Assembly (NCBI GenBank): GCA_964242895.1
Contig: CAXTBN010000026.1
Span: 1 to 37,822 of the forward strand
Length of the DNA stretch: 37,822 nucleotides
Source: JASLDZ01 sp964242895
GTDB lineage: Bacteria; Pseudomonadota; Alphaproteobacteria; Caulobacterales; Caulobacteraceae
Direction: 5' to 3'
Under the pieces are notes generated by a model that made no database searches, had not been told where the DNA came from, and was given only the letters and a program-made list of their open reading frames with translations. Shown here piece by piece: positions 1 through 7,565 of this stretch (the first letter of the stretch is position 1; the number at the start of each line of letters is the position of its first letter). The translations under genes were made by a program, and so were the position numbers.

Positions 1-784
1 CGGAGGGGGCGTGGTCGGGGTCGGGGTGCGTCTCGATGAACACGGCCGCCACGCCCACCGCCACGGCCGCCCGCGCCAGCACGGACACGTACTCGCGCTG
101 GCCGCCGGAGCTGGTCCCCTGCCCGCCGGGCTGCTGCACGCTGTGCGTGGCGTCGAACACCACCGGGCAGCCGATCCGCGCCAACTCCGGCAGGGCGCGC
201 ATGTCGCTGACCAGCGTGTTGTAGCCGAAGGAGACGCCGCGCTCGGTCGCCATCACGTTGGGATTGCCCTCGCCCGTGACCTTGCTGACCACGTTCCTCA
301 TGTCCCAGGGCGCGAGGAACTGGCCCTTCTTGACGTTCACCGCCCGGCCCGTGCGCGCGGCGGCGACCAGAAGGTCGGTCTGGCGGCAGAGGAAGGCGGG
401 GATCTGCAGCACGTCCACCGCCTCGGCCACCGCCGCGCACTGGCCGGCGTCGTGCACGTCGGTGAGGGTGGGCAGGCCGAGGGTGTCGCGGATCTCGGCG
501 AAGACGGGGAGCGCGGCGCGCAAGCCCATGCCGCGCGCGGCGCCGGCGCTGGTGCGATTCGCCTTGTCGAAGCTCGATTTGTAGACCAGCCCGACGCCCA
601 GCCGCTCGGCCATCTCTTTCAGCGCGGAGGCGGTCTCGAGCGCGTGGGCGCGGCTCTCCATCTGGCAGGGGCCGGCGATGAAGGCGAGGCGCTCGGCCTG
701 GCCGATGCGCACGGGCCGTCCGCCGGGCGCGGCGACCTCCACCACGGCGGCGGGCGAAACGGACACGTCGGCGGGCGCGTTCAT
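1..784 (-). CDS. kdsA: 3-deoxy-D-manno-octulosonate 8-phosphate synthase, C-terminus cut by window edge
   Basis: Cytosolic aldolase that condenses phosphoenolpyruvate with arabinose 5-phosphate to KDO-8-phosphate, the first committed step to the KDO sugar of LPS. Reading the minus strand from the ATG at 784 gives 261 residues. They carry the family signatures IAGPCQMES, YKSSFDKANRTS, LTDVHD, QIPAFLCRQTDLL, NVKKGQFLAPWDM, ERG.SFGYNTLVSDMR and VVFDATHSVQQPGG. The full enzyme is about 280 residues, so only the last 20 or so are missing beyond position 1. The gene is divergent from the photolyase gene that starts at 834, with 49 bp between the two starts. The identification is secure; the missing end is simply outside the window. 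Confidence 0.95.
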   Translation of the reverse strand, partial: MNAPADVSVSPAAVVEVAAPGGRPVRIGQAERLAFIAGPCQMESRAHALETASALKEMAERLGVGLVYKSSFDKANRTSAGAARGMGLRAALPVFAEIRDTLGLPTLTDVHDAGQCAAVAEAVDVLQIPAFLCRQTDLLVAAARTGRAVNVKKGQFLAPWDMRNVVSKVTGEGNPNVMATERGVSFGYNTLVSDMRALPELARIGCPVVFDATHSVQQPGGQGTSSGGQREYVSVLARAAVAVGVAAVFIETHPDPDHAPS

Positions 785-833
785 GGCCGCTGACGTGGCG
801 CAGAGGGCGCGCACGCGCAAGCGGGGCGAGCCC

Positions 834-2267
834 ATGGCCGAAACGCCGGTGATCTGGTGGGTGCGCCGCGACCTGCGCCTCGCCGACAACGCCGCCCTGC
901 GCGCGTGCGCGGAGAGCGGACGCCCGGTGGTCCCCGTGTTCGTGCTCGACATGGACCGCCCCCGCGCGCCGGGCGGAGCCGGTCTGTGGTGGCTCGACCG
1001 GTCGCTGAAGGCGCTGGCGGACGACCTGGCCGAGGCGGGCTCGCCGCTGGTGCTCCGCCGCGGGCCGACGGTCGAGACGCTGAGGGCGGTGGCGCGGGAG
1101 GCGGCCGCCGACGCCGTGCACTTCGGCCGCATGTACGACGGCGAGGACCACGGGCTGGAGGACGAGGTCGCGCGCGCGCTTGGGCAGGCGGGCGTGCAGG
1201 CGACCGCGCACGTGGGCTCGCTCCTGACCGAGCCTGGGCAGGTGAAGACCGGCTCGGGCGAGGCGTTCAAGGTCTACGGCCCGTTCTGGCGCGCCCTGAA
1301 GGCGCAGATCGGCGCGGTGAAGCTCGCGCCTGCCGTGCGCAAGCTGCGCGGTCCCGACAAGCCGGTGCGATCCGAGCCGCTGCAGGGCTGGAAGCTGTAC
1401 CCCGCCGCGCCGGACTGGGCCCTCGACTTCGCCGGCCAGCCCGGCGAGGCCGGGGCGCATCGGGAGCTCGACGCCTTCGTCCACGGCGCCCTCTCCCGCT
1501 ATCAGCTCGAGCGCGCGCAACCGGCGGAGGCGGCCACCAGCCGTCTGTCGCCGCACCTGCACTGGGGCGAGGTCAGCTCGCGCCAGGTGTGGGCCGCCGC
1601 CTGCGCCGCCGCCGAGGCGCGCGGCCACGAGGACCAGCGCGAGAAATTCCTGTCCGAGCTCGCCTGGCGTGACTTCTCAGCCACCGTGCTGGCCAGCCAC
1701 CCCGACCTGGCCTCGCGCAACTACCTCGGCCGGCTGGAGGGCCTGCGGTGGCGCGAGGACCCGGCCGGCTTCAAGGCCTGGACGCGCGGACTTACCGGCT
1801 ATCCCATCGTCGACGCGGGCATGCGCGAGCTGTGGCGCAGCGGCTGGATGCACAACCGCGTGCGCATGATCACCGCGTCCTTCCTCATCAAGGACCTGCT
1901 GATCGACTGGCGGATGGGCGAGCAGTGGTTCTGGGACTGCCTCGTCGACGCCGACGAGGGCAACAACGGCATCAACTGGCAGTGGACGGCCGGCACGGGC
2001 CCGGACGCCTCACCCTTCTTCCGCGTCTTCACCCCCGTCGGCCAGGGCGAGAAGTTTGACCGCGGCGGAGCCTACGTCCGCAAGTGGTGCCCGGAGCTGG
2101 AGAAAATGCCCGACGCCTACGTCCACAGGCCGTGGGAGGCCCCGCGCGAGGTGCTGGCGGCGGCGGGCGTGGAGCTGGGAAGGACCTACCCGAAGCCCAT
2201 CGTCGACCACGCGAAGGCGCGGGACCGAGCATTGGCTGCATACAAGGTGCTCAGGCCGGCGGCATAG
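834..2267 (+). CDS. phrB: CPD-type deoxyribodipyrimidine photolyase
   Basis: Flavoprotein that uses blue/near-UV light to split cyclobutane pyrimidine dimers in DNA. The 477-residue protein opens with the N-terminal Rossmann antenna-binding domain (WWVRRDLRLADNAAL, residues 8-22). It ends with the helical FAD-binding domain, which shows TGYPIVDAGMRELW, GWMHNRVRMITASFLIKDLL, DADEGNNGINWQW and PFFRVFTPVGQGEKFD. Length matches the family (about 470). I chose the ATG at 834 because WWVRR should lie close to the N-terminus; an in-frame upstream extension back to 678 overlaps kdsA on the other strand and looks non-coding. The 3' end overlaps that of the convergent iron-sulfur photolyase by 17 bp. 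Family membership is clear. CPD specificity is inferred from the class I/III-like FAD domain, because cryptochromes share the fold. Confidence 0.93.
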   Translation: MAETPVIWWVRRDLRLADNAALRACAESGRPVVPVFVLDMDRPRAPGGAGLWWLDRSLKALADDLAEAGSPLVLRRGPTVETLRAVAREAAADAVHFGRMYDGEDHGLEDEVARALGQAGVQATAHVGSLLTEPGQVKTGSGEAFKVYGPFWRALKAQIGAVKLAPAVRKLRGPDKPVRSEPLQGWKLYPAAPDWALDFAGQPGEAGAHRELDAFVHGALSRYQLERAQPAEAATSRLSPHLHWGEVSSRQVWAAACAAAEARGHEDQREKFLSELAWRDFSATVLASHPDLASRNYLGRLEGLRWREDPAGFKAWTRGLTGYPIVDAGMRELWRSGWMHNRVRMITASFLIKDLLIDWRMGEQWFWDCLVDADEGNNGINWQWTAGTGPDASPFFRVFTPVGQGEKFDRGGAYVRKWCPELEKMPDAYVHRPWEAPREVLAAAGVELGRTYPKPIVDHAKARDRALAAYKVLRPAA

Positions 2268-3855
2268 CCGTCTCCGGCGTGTCCTCGCTGGAACTCTCCA
2301 GCGTGCGCCGGGTCGCACCGAATTGCGTCTTCAGCGCCTCCGCCCGCGCGGTGATCGCCGCGCGCTCCTCCGAGGTCATGCGCGCGAGGGTGTTGTAGGC
2401 GAAGCCGATGCGGCGGTTGTCGCGCAGGCGCGGCTCGTTGCGCGCCATGAAGTCCCAGTACAGGGCGTTGAACGGACACGCGTTCTCCGTCGTGCGCTCC
2501 CGCACGTCGTAGGAGCAGCGGCCGCAGTAGTCGCTCATCTTGTTGATATACGCGCCGGAGCCCGCGTACGGCTTGGAGCCCACGATCCCGCCGTCGGCGA
2601 AGGTGGCCATGCCGTGGGTGTTGGGCAGCTCCACCCATTCGTAGGCGTCGGCGTAGACCACCATGTACCAGTCGTTCACCTCGTCGGGGTGCACGCCCAA
2701 GAGCATGGCGAGGTTGCCCGTCACCATCAGCCGCTGGATGTGGTGGGCGTAGGCGTGGTCACGCGTGACGGAGACGACATCGCGGACGCAGGCCATGGCT
2801 GTCTCGCCCGACCAGTAGAACCACGGCAGGCGACGATCCGCGCCTAAGGCGTTGATCAGCTTGTACTCCGGGCCTTTCAGCCAATAGATCCCGCGCACAT
2901 ACTCGCGCCAGCCCACGATCTGGCGGACGAAGCCTTCGACCGCGTTCAGCGGCGCCCTGCCCGCCCGCCACTCGGCCTCGGCGCGGCGGCACATCTCAAG
3001 CGGGTCCAGGAGGCCGATGTTGATCGCCGCCGAGACGCGGGCGTGCCACAGCCACGGGTCGCCCGTGCGCATGAAATCCTGGTAGTCGCCGAAGCCGGGC
3101 AGCACCTCGGCGACGAAGTGGTCTTCCAGCGCCTGCGCGTCCTCGGGTGTGGTCGCATAGCCGAAGGCGTCGAGCGTGCCGAAGTTGTCGGGAAAATCGC
3201 GCTCCACCTGCGCCATCAGCCCGCGCACCGTCGCGTTGGGTTCGATCAGCACGCGCTCGGGCGGCTTCAGCTCGCCGGGCAGCCGCTTGCGGTTCTCTTT
3301 GTCGAAATTCCAGCGGCCCTCGGCGGGCTTGCCGCCGTCCATGAGCAGGCCCGTCTTGCGCCGCATCTGGCGGTAGAAGAACTCCATGGTCAGCGAGGCC
3401 TTGTCGCGCGACCAGTCGTAGAACTCGCCGCGGGAGCAGACGAAGCGGTCGTCCTCGCGCCGCTCGAAGGGGATGTTGAGCTCGCGCTCCACCGCGTCGA
3501 ACGCGCCCTCCAGCCGGTGCTCGCCCGAGCAGGTCATCACCACCCGGTCGAACGGCTGGCTGCGCACCGCGCGCAGGAGCTCGGTCGGCAGCGAGCCCGT
3601 GTTGCCCGCATCGTCGTAGCGGACATAGCGCACGGTCACGCCCGCCTCCGCGAGACGCTCGGCGTGTAGGCGCATGGCGCTGAGCGTGTGGACGATCTTC
3701 TGCTTGTGGTGGCGGACGTAGCTGAGCTCGCTCATCGTCTCGGCCATCAGCACCACGTCGCGCGCGGGATCGAGGTCGCGCAGGCTGGACAGGCGCTCGG
3801 GCGGACTGAGCTGGTCGCCCAGCACCATCCGCAACGTTCCACGTCCCTCGCCCAT
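2251..3855 (-). CDS. iron-sulfur (6-4)-type photolyase/cryptochrome (FeS-BCP family)
   Basis: Member of the prokaryotic FeS-BCP family (deoxyribodipyrimidine photolyase-related, COG3046). Characterised members such as Agrobacterium PhrB repair (6-4) photoproducts using FAD, a lumazine antenna and a [4Fe-4S] cluster. The 534-residue protein starts with MVLGDQLSPP, typical of the family. The cluster cysteines are C356 (ETAMACVRD), C444 and C447 (SDYCGRCSYD) and C460 (ENACPFNAL). Their spacing of 88, 3 and 13 residues equals that of Agrobacterium PhrB (C350, C438, C441, C454, from memory). HAYAHHIQRLMVTGN is the conserved histidine-containing active-site stretch. A tail of about 30 residues after position 505 is Ser/Thr/Glu rich and not conserved in kind. 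The start lies 61 bp from the divergent cysK start. (6-4) specificity rather than photoreceptor function is inferred. Confidence 0.93.
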   Translation of the reverse strand: MGEGRGTLRMVLGDQLSPPERLSSLRDLDPARDVVLMAETMSELSYVRHHKQKIVHTLSAMRLHAERLAEAGVTVRYVRYDDAGNTGSLPTELLRAVRSQPFDRVVMTCSGEHRLEGAFDAVERELNIPFERREDDRFVCSRGEFYDWSRDKASLTMEFFYRQMRRKTGLLMDGGKPAEGRWNFDKENRKRLPGELKPPERVLIEPNATVRGLMAQVERDFPDNFGTLDAFGYATTPEDAQALEDHFVAEVLPGFGDYQDFMRTGDPWLWHARVSAAINIGLLDPLEMCRRAEAEWRAGRAPLNAVEGFVRQIVGWREYVRGIYWLKGPEYKLINALGADRRLPWFYWSGETAMACVRDVVSVTRDHAYAHHIQRLMVTGNLAMLLGVHPDEVNDWYMVVYADAYEWVELPNTHGMATFADGGIVGSKPYAGSGAYINKMSDYCGRCSYDVRERTTENACPFNALYWDFMARNEPRLRDNRRIGFAYNTLARMTSEERAAITARAEALKTQFGATRRTLESSSEDTPETAMPPA

Positions 3856-3916
3856 GGCGCGCGTCTAGCCGCCGGCACGCTTGCACGCCACCGCTGGGCG
3901 CGGCACGGAGCGCGCC

Positions 3917-4924
3917 GTGAGCGCCCCCGTCCCCGTCCCCTCCGTCGTCGACGCCGTGGGGAACACGCCGCTGATCCGCCTGCGCCGCGCCAGCGAGGCC
4001 ACGGGCTGCGAGATCTGGGGCAAGGCGGAGTGGATGAACCCGGGCGGCTCGGTGAAGGACCGCGCGGCCCTGCAGATCGTCCGCGAGGCCGAACGCTCCG
4101 GCCGGCTGAAGCCCGGCGGGCTGATCGTGGAGGGTACGGCCGGCAACACGGGCATCGGCTTGGCGATGATGGGCCGGGCGCTCGGCTACCGCAGCCTGAT
4201 CGTGATGCCGCGCACACAGGCGGAGGAGAAGAAGCAGGCCGTGCGCCTCGCCGGGGCCGAGCTGGTGGAGGTGGACGCCGTCCCCTACGCCCAGCCCGGC
4301 AACTACCAGCGCGTCGCCCGGCGCCTCGCCGAGGAGCGCGGCGCCTCCGACCCGCACGGCGTGGTCTGGGCCAACCAGTTCGACAACACCGCCAACCGTG
4401 AAGCCCACCGCCTCACCACCGGCCCGGAGATCCTGGCGCAGACAGGCGGCGACATCGACGGCTTCGTCTGCGCGATCGGCACGGGCGGCACGCTGGCGGG
4501 TGTCGCCGCGGCCCTGCGCGAGCGCAAGCCGGACGTCGCGATCGGCCTGGTCGACCCGGCGGGCTCGGCCATGTTCGGCTGGTTCACGGCCGGCGAGCTG
4601 AAGAGTGAGGGCGAGTCGATCACCGAGGGCATCGGCCAGGGCCGCGTCACCGCCAACCTTGAGGGCCTGCGCGTAGACCACGCCTGGCAGGTCTCCGACG
4701 TCGAGGCGGTGCAGCAGGTGTTCGACCTCGCCGAGCACGAGGGCTTGCTGGTGGGCGGCTCGGCGGGCGTGAACGTGGCGGGTGCGGTCCGCATGGCCCG
4801 CGAGCTCGGCCCGGGCAAGACCGTCGTCACCATCCTCTGCGACGGCGGCCAGCGCTACGCGTCCAAGCTGTTCAACCCAGAGTTCCTGCGCGCCAGGGGC
4901 TTGCCCGTCCCGTCCTGGCTGTAG
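3917..4924 (+). CDS. cysK: cysteine synthase A (O-acetylserine sulfhydrylase)
   Basis: PLP enzyme that converts O-acetylserine and sulfide to cysteine. The PLP lysine is K47 in NPGGSVKDRA. The substrate loop reads EGTAGNTGIGLA, where many CysK proteins have TSGNTGIGLA, and the phosphate-binding loop is GTGGTLAG; SAGVN lies near the C-terminus. The protein is 335 residues from the GTG at 3917, which has GGAG about 7 nt upstream. An in-frame ATG at 3881 would add 12 residues without conservation, so I prefer GTG. It is first in a plus-strand run with sseA (14 bp gap) and metC, consistent with a cysteine/methionine metabolism operon. The GTAGNTG variant also occurs in CBS-like relatives, so the exact substrate (O-acetylserine or another activated serine) is slightly open. 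Confidence 0.9.
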   Translation: MSAPVPVPSVVDAVGNTPLIRLRRASEATGCEIWGKAEWMNPGGSVKDRAALQIVREAERSGRLKPGGLIVEGTAGNTGIGLAMMGRALGYRSLIVMPRTQAEEKKQAVRLAGAELVEVDAVPYAQPGNYQRVARRLAEERGASDPHGVVWANQFDNTANREAHRLTTGPEILAQTGGDIDGFVCAIGTGGTLAGVAAALRERKPDVAIGLVDPAGSAMFGWFTAGELKSEGESITEGIGQGRVTANLEGLRVDHAWQVSDVEAVQQVFDLAEHEGLLVGGSAGVNVAGAVRMARELGPGKTVVTILCDGGQRYASKLFNPEFLRARGLPVPSWL

Positions 4925-4938
4925 AGGCTGCGGCGACC

Positions 4939-5796
4939 ATGGACCGACAACCCGCCGACCCCCTCGTCTCCACCGCCTGGCTCGCCGAGCGGCTGGACGC
5001 GCCCGACATCCGCGTGATCGACGCCACCTGGCTGATGCCGGGCTCGGACCGCGAGGCGCGGGACGACTACGCCGCCGCCCACATCCCCGGCGCGGTGTTC
5101 TTCGACATCGACGAGATCGCCGACACGGCGAACCCCCTCCCCCACATGCTGCCGAGCGCCGCCAAGTTCGCCAGCCGCGCCAAGGCGCTGGGGCTCGGCG
5201 ACGGCTCGCGGATCGTGGCCTACGACCAGACCGGGCTCACCAGCGCGGCGCGGGCGTGGTGGATGTTCCGCGTCATGGGCCACAAGGAGGTGGTGGTGCT
5301 CGACGGCGGCCTGCCCAAGTGGATCGCCGAGGGCCGGCCCGTGGACGACCGCGTCCCGCCCGCCCGCGAGCGCCACTTCAGCGCGCGCCTCGACCACGAG
5401 CTCCTGCGCGACCGCCCGGGCGTCGCCCGCGCCCTGGACGGCGGCCGCGAGCAGGTGGTGGACGCCCGCCCGGCCGCCCGCTTTCGCGGCGAGGCGCCCG
5501 AGCCCCGCCCAGGCCTGGCGAGCGGCCACATGCCCGGCGCGCGCAACGTCCCTTCCCCCTCGCTGTTCGCCGCAGACGGGACGATGCTGCCGGCGGAGGC
5601 GCTCGCGCGCGTGTTCGAGGACGCGGGCGTGGACGTCGCGCAGCCCGTGGTGACCAGCTGCGGCTCGGGGATCACCGCCTGCATCCTGGCCCTCGCCCTG
5701 GCGCGGCTCGGCCGCTGGCGCACGGCCGTCTACGACGGCTCCTGGGCCGAGTGGGGCGCCGACCCGGCCGCGGCGGTGGCGACCGGAGCCGCCTGA
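4939..5796 (+). CDS. sseA: 3-mercaptopyruvate sulfurtransferase
   Basis: Two-rhodanese-domain enzyme that transfers sulfur from 3-mercaptopyruvate to thiols or cyanide. The 285-residue protein has an inactive N-terminal rhodanese domain (AAHIPGAVFFDID, YDQTGLTSAARAWWMFR) and a catalytic C-terminal one. The active-site Cys is C241 in the loop CGSGITAC; the CGSG(V/I)TA form separates mercaptopyruvate sulfurtransferases from thiosulfate sulfurtransferases (CRKGVTA type). The ATG is 14 bp after the cysK stop and the stop is 5 bp before metC, so the three are very probably co-transcribed. It would connect cysteine catabolism to persulfide sulfur supply. Confidence 0.92.
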   Translation: MDRQPADPLVSTAWLAERLDAPDIRVIDATWLMPGSDREARDDYAAAHIPGAVFFDIDEIADTANPLPHMLPSAAKFASRAKALGLGDGSRIVAYDQTGLTSAARAWWMFRVMGHKEVVVLDGGLPKWIAEGRPVDDRVPPARERHFSARLDHELLRDRPGVARALDGGREQVVDARPAARFRGEAPEPRPGLASGHMPGARNVPSPSLFAADGTMLPAEALARVFEDAGVDVAQPVVTSCGSGITACILALALARLGRWRTAVYDGSWAEWGADPAAAVATGAA

Positions 5797-5801
5797 GCGC
5801 C

Positions 5802-6995
5802 ATGAGCGGCGGCCCGCCCGACCCGTCCTGGCGCGAGGCCACCCGTCTGATCCGCGCCGCGGGCGGCCCGGAGACCGCCGCGAAGGCGCACCCCGTGGCC
5901 GTGAACCCGCCCGTGCAGCGCGGCTCCACGGTGATCCTGCCCGACGCCGCCTCGCTCTACAGCGCGGCCGTCACCTACGGCCGCCAGGGCCTGGCGACGC
6001 AGGAGGCGCTGGTCGAGGCGCTGAGCGCACTGGAGCGGGCGGAGCATGTGGTGCTGTTCCCCTCCGGCGCCGCGGCGGTCACGGCGGCGCTGATGGCGGT
6101 GCTCAAAGCGGGTGACGAGGTGCTGTGCGCCGATGGCGTCTACGGTCCTACGCGCCGGCTCTGCAACGGTCTGCTGACGCGCTACGGCGTGACGACCCGC
6201 TACTTCGCCCCGCGCGCGACGGCTGACGAGCTGCTGGCGCTCGCCGGCCCCGCCACGCGCGTGGTGATGATGGAGAGCCCCGCCTCCCTCACCTTCGAGA
6301 TGCAGGACGTGCGCGCGGTGGCCGCCGCCTGCCGGGCCCGCGGCGTGCTCACGGCGCTGGACAACACCTACGGCGCAGGTCTGCTGTTCAGACCGCTGGA
6401 CGTGGGCGTGGACCTCTCGATCCAGTCGCTGACCAAGTACGTGGGCGGCCACGCCGACGCTTTCATGGGCTCGGTGGCCGTGCGCGACCCGGCGCTGGCC
6501 CGCGCTCTCGACGACCTGCTGCACGACATGGGCTGGGCGGTGAGCCCGGACGACGCCTACCTGATGCTGCGCGGCCTGCGCACGCTGGAGGTTCGGCTCA
6601 AGGCGCACGAGGCGGGCGGGCTCCACGTCGCGCGCTGGCTGCAGGGACGGCCGGAGGTGGCGCAGGTGCTCCATCCGGCGCTGGAGGACTCACCCGACCA
6701 CGCCCTGTTCCGGCGCGACTACACGGGCGCCAACGGGCTGTTCGGCCTCGTGCTCAGGCCCGCCTCCAAACGCCAGGTGCACGCCTTTCTCGACGCCCTG
6801 CGCCTGTTCGGCCTGGGCTTCTCCTGGGGCGGGTTCGAGAGCCTGGCCGTCCACTGCGACCCGCAGCTGCGCCGCACCGCCGCGCCGGCCGGCCTCCCCG
6901 GCCCGCTCCTGCGCCTGCACGTCGGCCTGGAGGACGCGGACGACCTCACGGCCGACCTGGAGCGGGGCTTCGCCGCGCTGGTGGCCGCGGCCTGA
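5802..6995 (+). CDS. metC: cystathionine beta-lyase
   Basis: PLP enzyme of the Cys/Met metabolism family (trans-sulfuration group) that cleaves cystathionine to homocysteine, ammonia and pyruvate for methionine synthesis. The 397-residue protein has the PLP lysine K212 in IQSLTKYVGGHAD. Other family features are Y59 (VTYGRQG), Y114 (DGVYGPTRR), D187 (TALDNTYGAG) and the C-terminal SWGGFESL. The SWGGFESL and DNTYGAG motifs and the overall form favour a beta-lyase over a gamma-synthase. Start at the ATG at 5802, 5 bp after the sseA stop. The reading frame stays open upstream to 4782, but that part overlaps cysK and sseA and is not coding. It ends 5 bp short of the 3' end of the convergent tRNA-Arg, leaving no room for a separate terminator. 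Confidence 0.92.
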   Translation: MSGGPPDPSWREATRLIRAAGGPETAAKAHPVAVNPPVQRGSTVILPDAASLYSAAVTYGRQGLATQEALVEALSALERAEHVVLFPSGAAAVTAALMAVLKAGDEVLCADGVYGPTRRLCNGLLTRYGVTTRYFAPRATADELLALAGPATRVVMMESPASLTFEMQDVRAVAAACRARGVLTALDNTYGAGLLFRPLDVGVDLSIQSLTKYVGGHADAFMGSVAVRDPALARALDDLLHDMGWAVSPDDAYLMLRGLRTLEVRLKAHEAGGLHVARWLQGRPEVAQVLHPALEDSPDHALFRRDYTGANGLFGLVLRPASKRQVHAFLDALRLFGLGFSWGGFESLAVHCDPQLRRTAAPAGLPGPLLRLHVGLEDADDLTADLERGFAALVAAA

Positions 6996-7000
6996 GGCGA

Positions 7001-7077
7001 TGGCGCGCCCTGCAGGACTCGAACCTGCAACCGCTCGCTTAGAAGGCGAGTGCTCTATCCGGTTGAGCTAAGGGCGC
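7001..7077 (-). tRNA. tRNA-Arg (anticodon TCT)
   Basis: Folding the minus strand gives a complete 77-nt cloverleaf. The acceptor GCGCCCT pairs with AGGGCGC, followed by discriminator G and an encoded CCA. The D arm is GCTC/GAGC, the anticodon stem CTCGC/GCGAG has loop CTTCTAA (anticodon TCT, reads AGA/AGG), and the T arm is TGCAG-GTTCGAG-TCCTGCA-like. The 5' end is 13 nt after the stop of the complex I subunit gene on the same strand, so it is likely cut from a shared transcript. Confidence 0.95.
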
Positions 7078-7090
7078 GGGCTCGGCCCGC

Positions 7091-7399
7091 TCAGTGCGAC
7101 CAGGGCTGCTTGCGGTCGGCGGCGAAGTTGTCGGCGTAGGCCTTGATGATCAGCTTGCGCTCGTTGGCCGGGAACAGTTGGAAGGCGATGCCGTGCTTGC
7201 GGGCGTAGGCCACGGCCTCGTCGCTGGTCTCGAAAGACAGGCGGATCTGCCCATCGAGGTCGGTGGTCGAGGTCCAGCCCGTGAGCGGGTCCGGCAGGCG
7301 GGCGCTGGCGGGCGCGAACTCCAGAATCCACTCGCGGGCGCGGGCGTGGCCCGACTGCATGGTGGTCTTGGTCGGCTTGTAGATGCGTGCGAGCGGCAT
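7091..7399 (-). CDS. NDUFS4-like accessory subunit of NADH:ubiquinone oxidoreductase (complex I)
   Basis: A 102-residue protein of the ETC complex I conserved-region family (PF04800 type, homologous to mitochondrial NDUFS4, the 18-kDa subunit). Visible matches are ARIYKPTKTTMQSG near the N-terminus, WILEF, the GWTSTTD segment, L.FET.DEAVAYARKHGI and the C-terminal KAYADNF. It is expected at the junction of the NADH and quinone modules of complex I, in the cytoplasm. Length matches bacterial members (about 100). The ATG at 7399 has GAGGA about 10 nt upstream. The gene is not in a nuo operon: it lies between tRNA-Pro (29-nt spacer) and tRNA-Arg (13-nt spacer), all on one strand. Confidence 0.9.
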   Translation of the reverse strand: MPLARIYKPTKTTMQSGHARAREWILEFAPASARLPDPLTGWTSTTDLDGQIRLSFETSDEAVAYARKHGIAFQLFPANERKLIIKAYADNFAADRKQPWSH

Positions 7400-7428
7400 G
7401 GCGGGTCGGTCCTCGTCGGCCGCATCGC

Positions 7429-7505
7429 TGGTCGGGGCGGCAGGATTTGAACCTGCGACCCTCTGCTCCCAAAGCAGATGCGCTACCAGGCTGCGCTACG
7501 CCCCG
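7429..7505 (-). tRNA. tRNA-Pro (anticodon TGG)
   Basis: A complete 77-nt cloverleaf on the minus strand. The acceptor CGGGGCG pairs with CGCCCCG, followed by discriminator A and an encoded CCA. The D arm starts GCGC, the anticodon stem TCTGC/GCAGA has loop TTTGGGA (anticodon TGG), and the T arm contains GCAGGTTCAAATCCTGC. It is followed 29 nt later by the complex I subunit gene. Confidence 0.96.
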
Positions 7506-7525
7506 AGGCGCGACGCGGTTCCCGG

Positions 7526-7554
7526 TCCATGCCGCAAGCGCCCGGCCCCCGCAA
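7526..7554 (-). promoter_or_regulatory. weak sigma70-like promoter candidate for tRNA-Pro unit
   Basis: On the minus strand TTGCGG (7554-7549) is followed after 17 nt by CATGGA (7531-7526), about 20 nt before the tRNA 5' end. The -35 resembles that in front of tRNA-Glu (TTGCGC), but the -10 is poor. Offered only because a tRNA start needs a nearby promoter or readthrough from the gene upstream. Confidence 0.3.
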
Positions 7555-7565
7555 GGCGACGGTCC

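Noticed and set aside
678..833. N-terminal extension of the CPD photolyase to 678
   Set aside because: It overlaps kdsA on the opposite strand and would place 52 non-conserved residues before the family start.
2996..4738. Minus-strand open frame of 580 codons across cysK and the Fe-S photolyase
   Set aside because: It runs through two genes in other frames, spans a divergent promoter region and has shadow composition.
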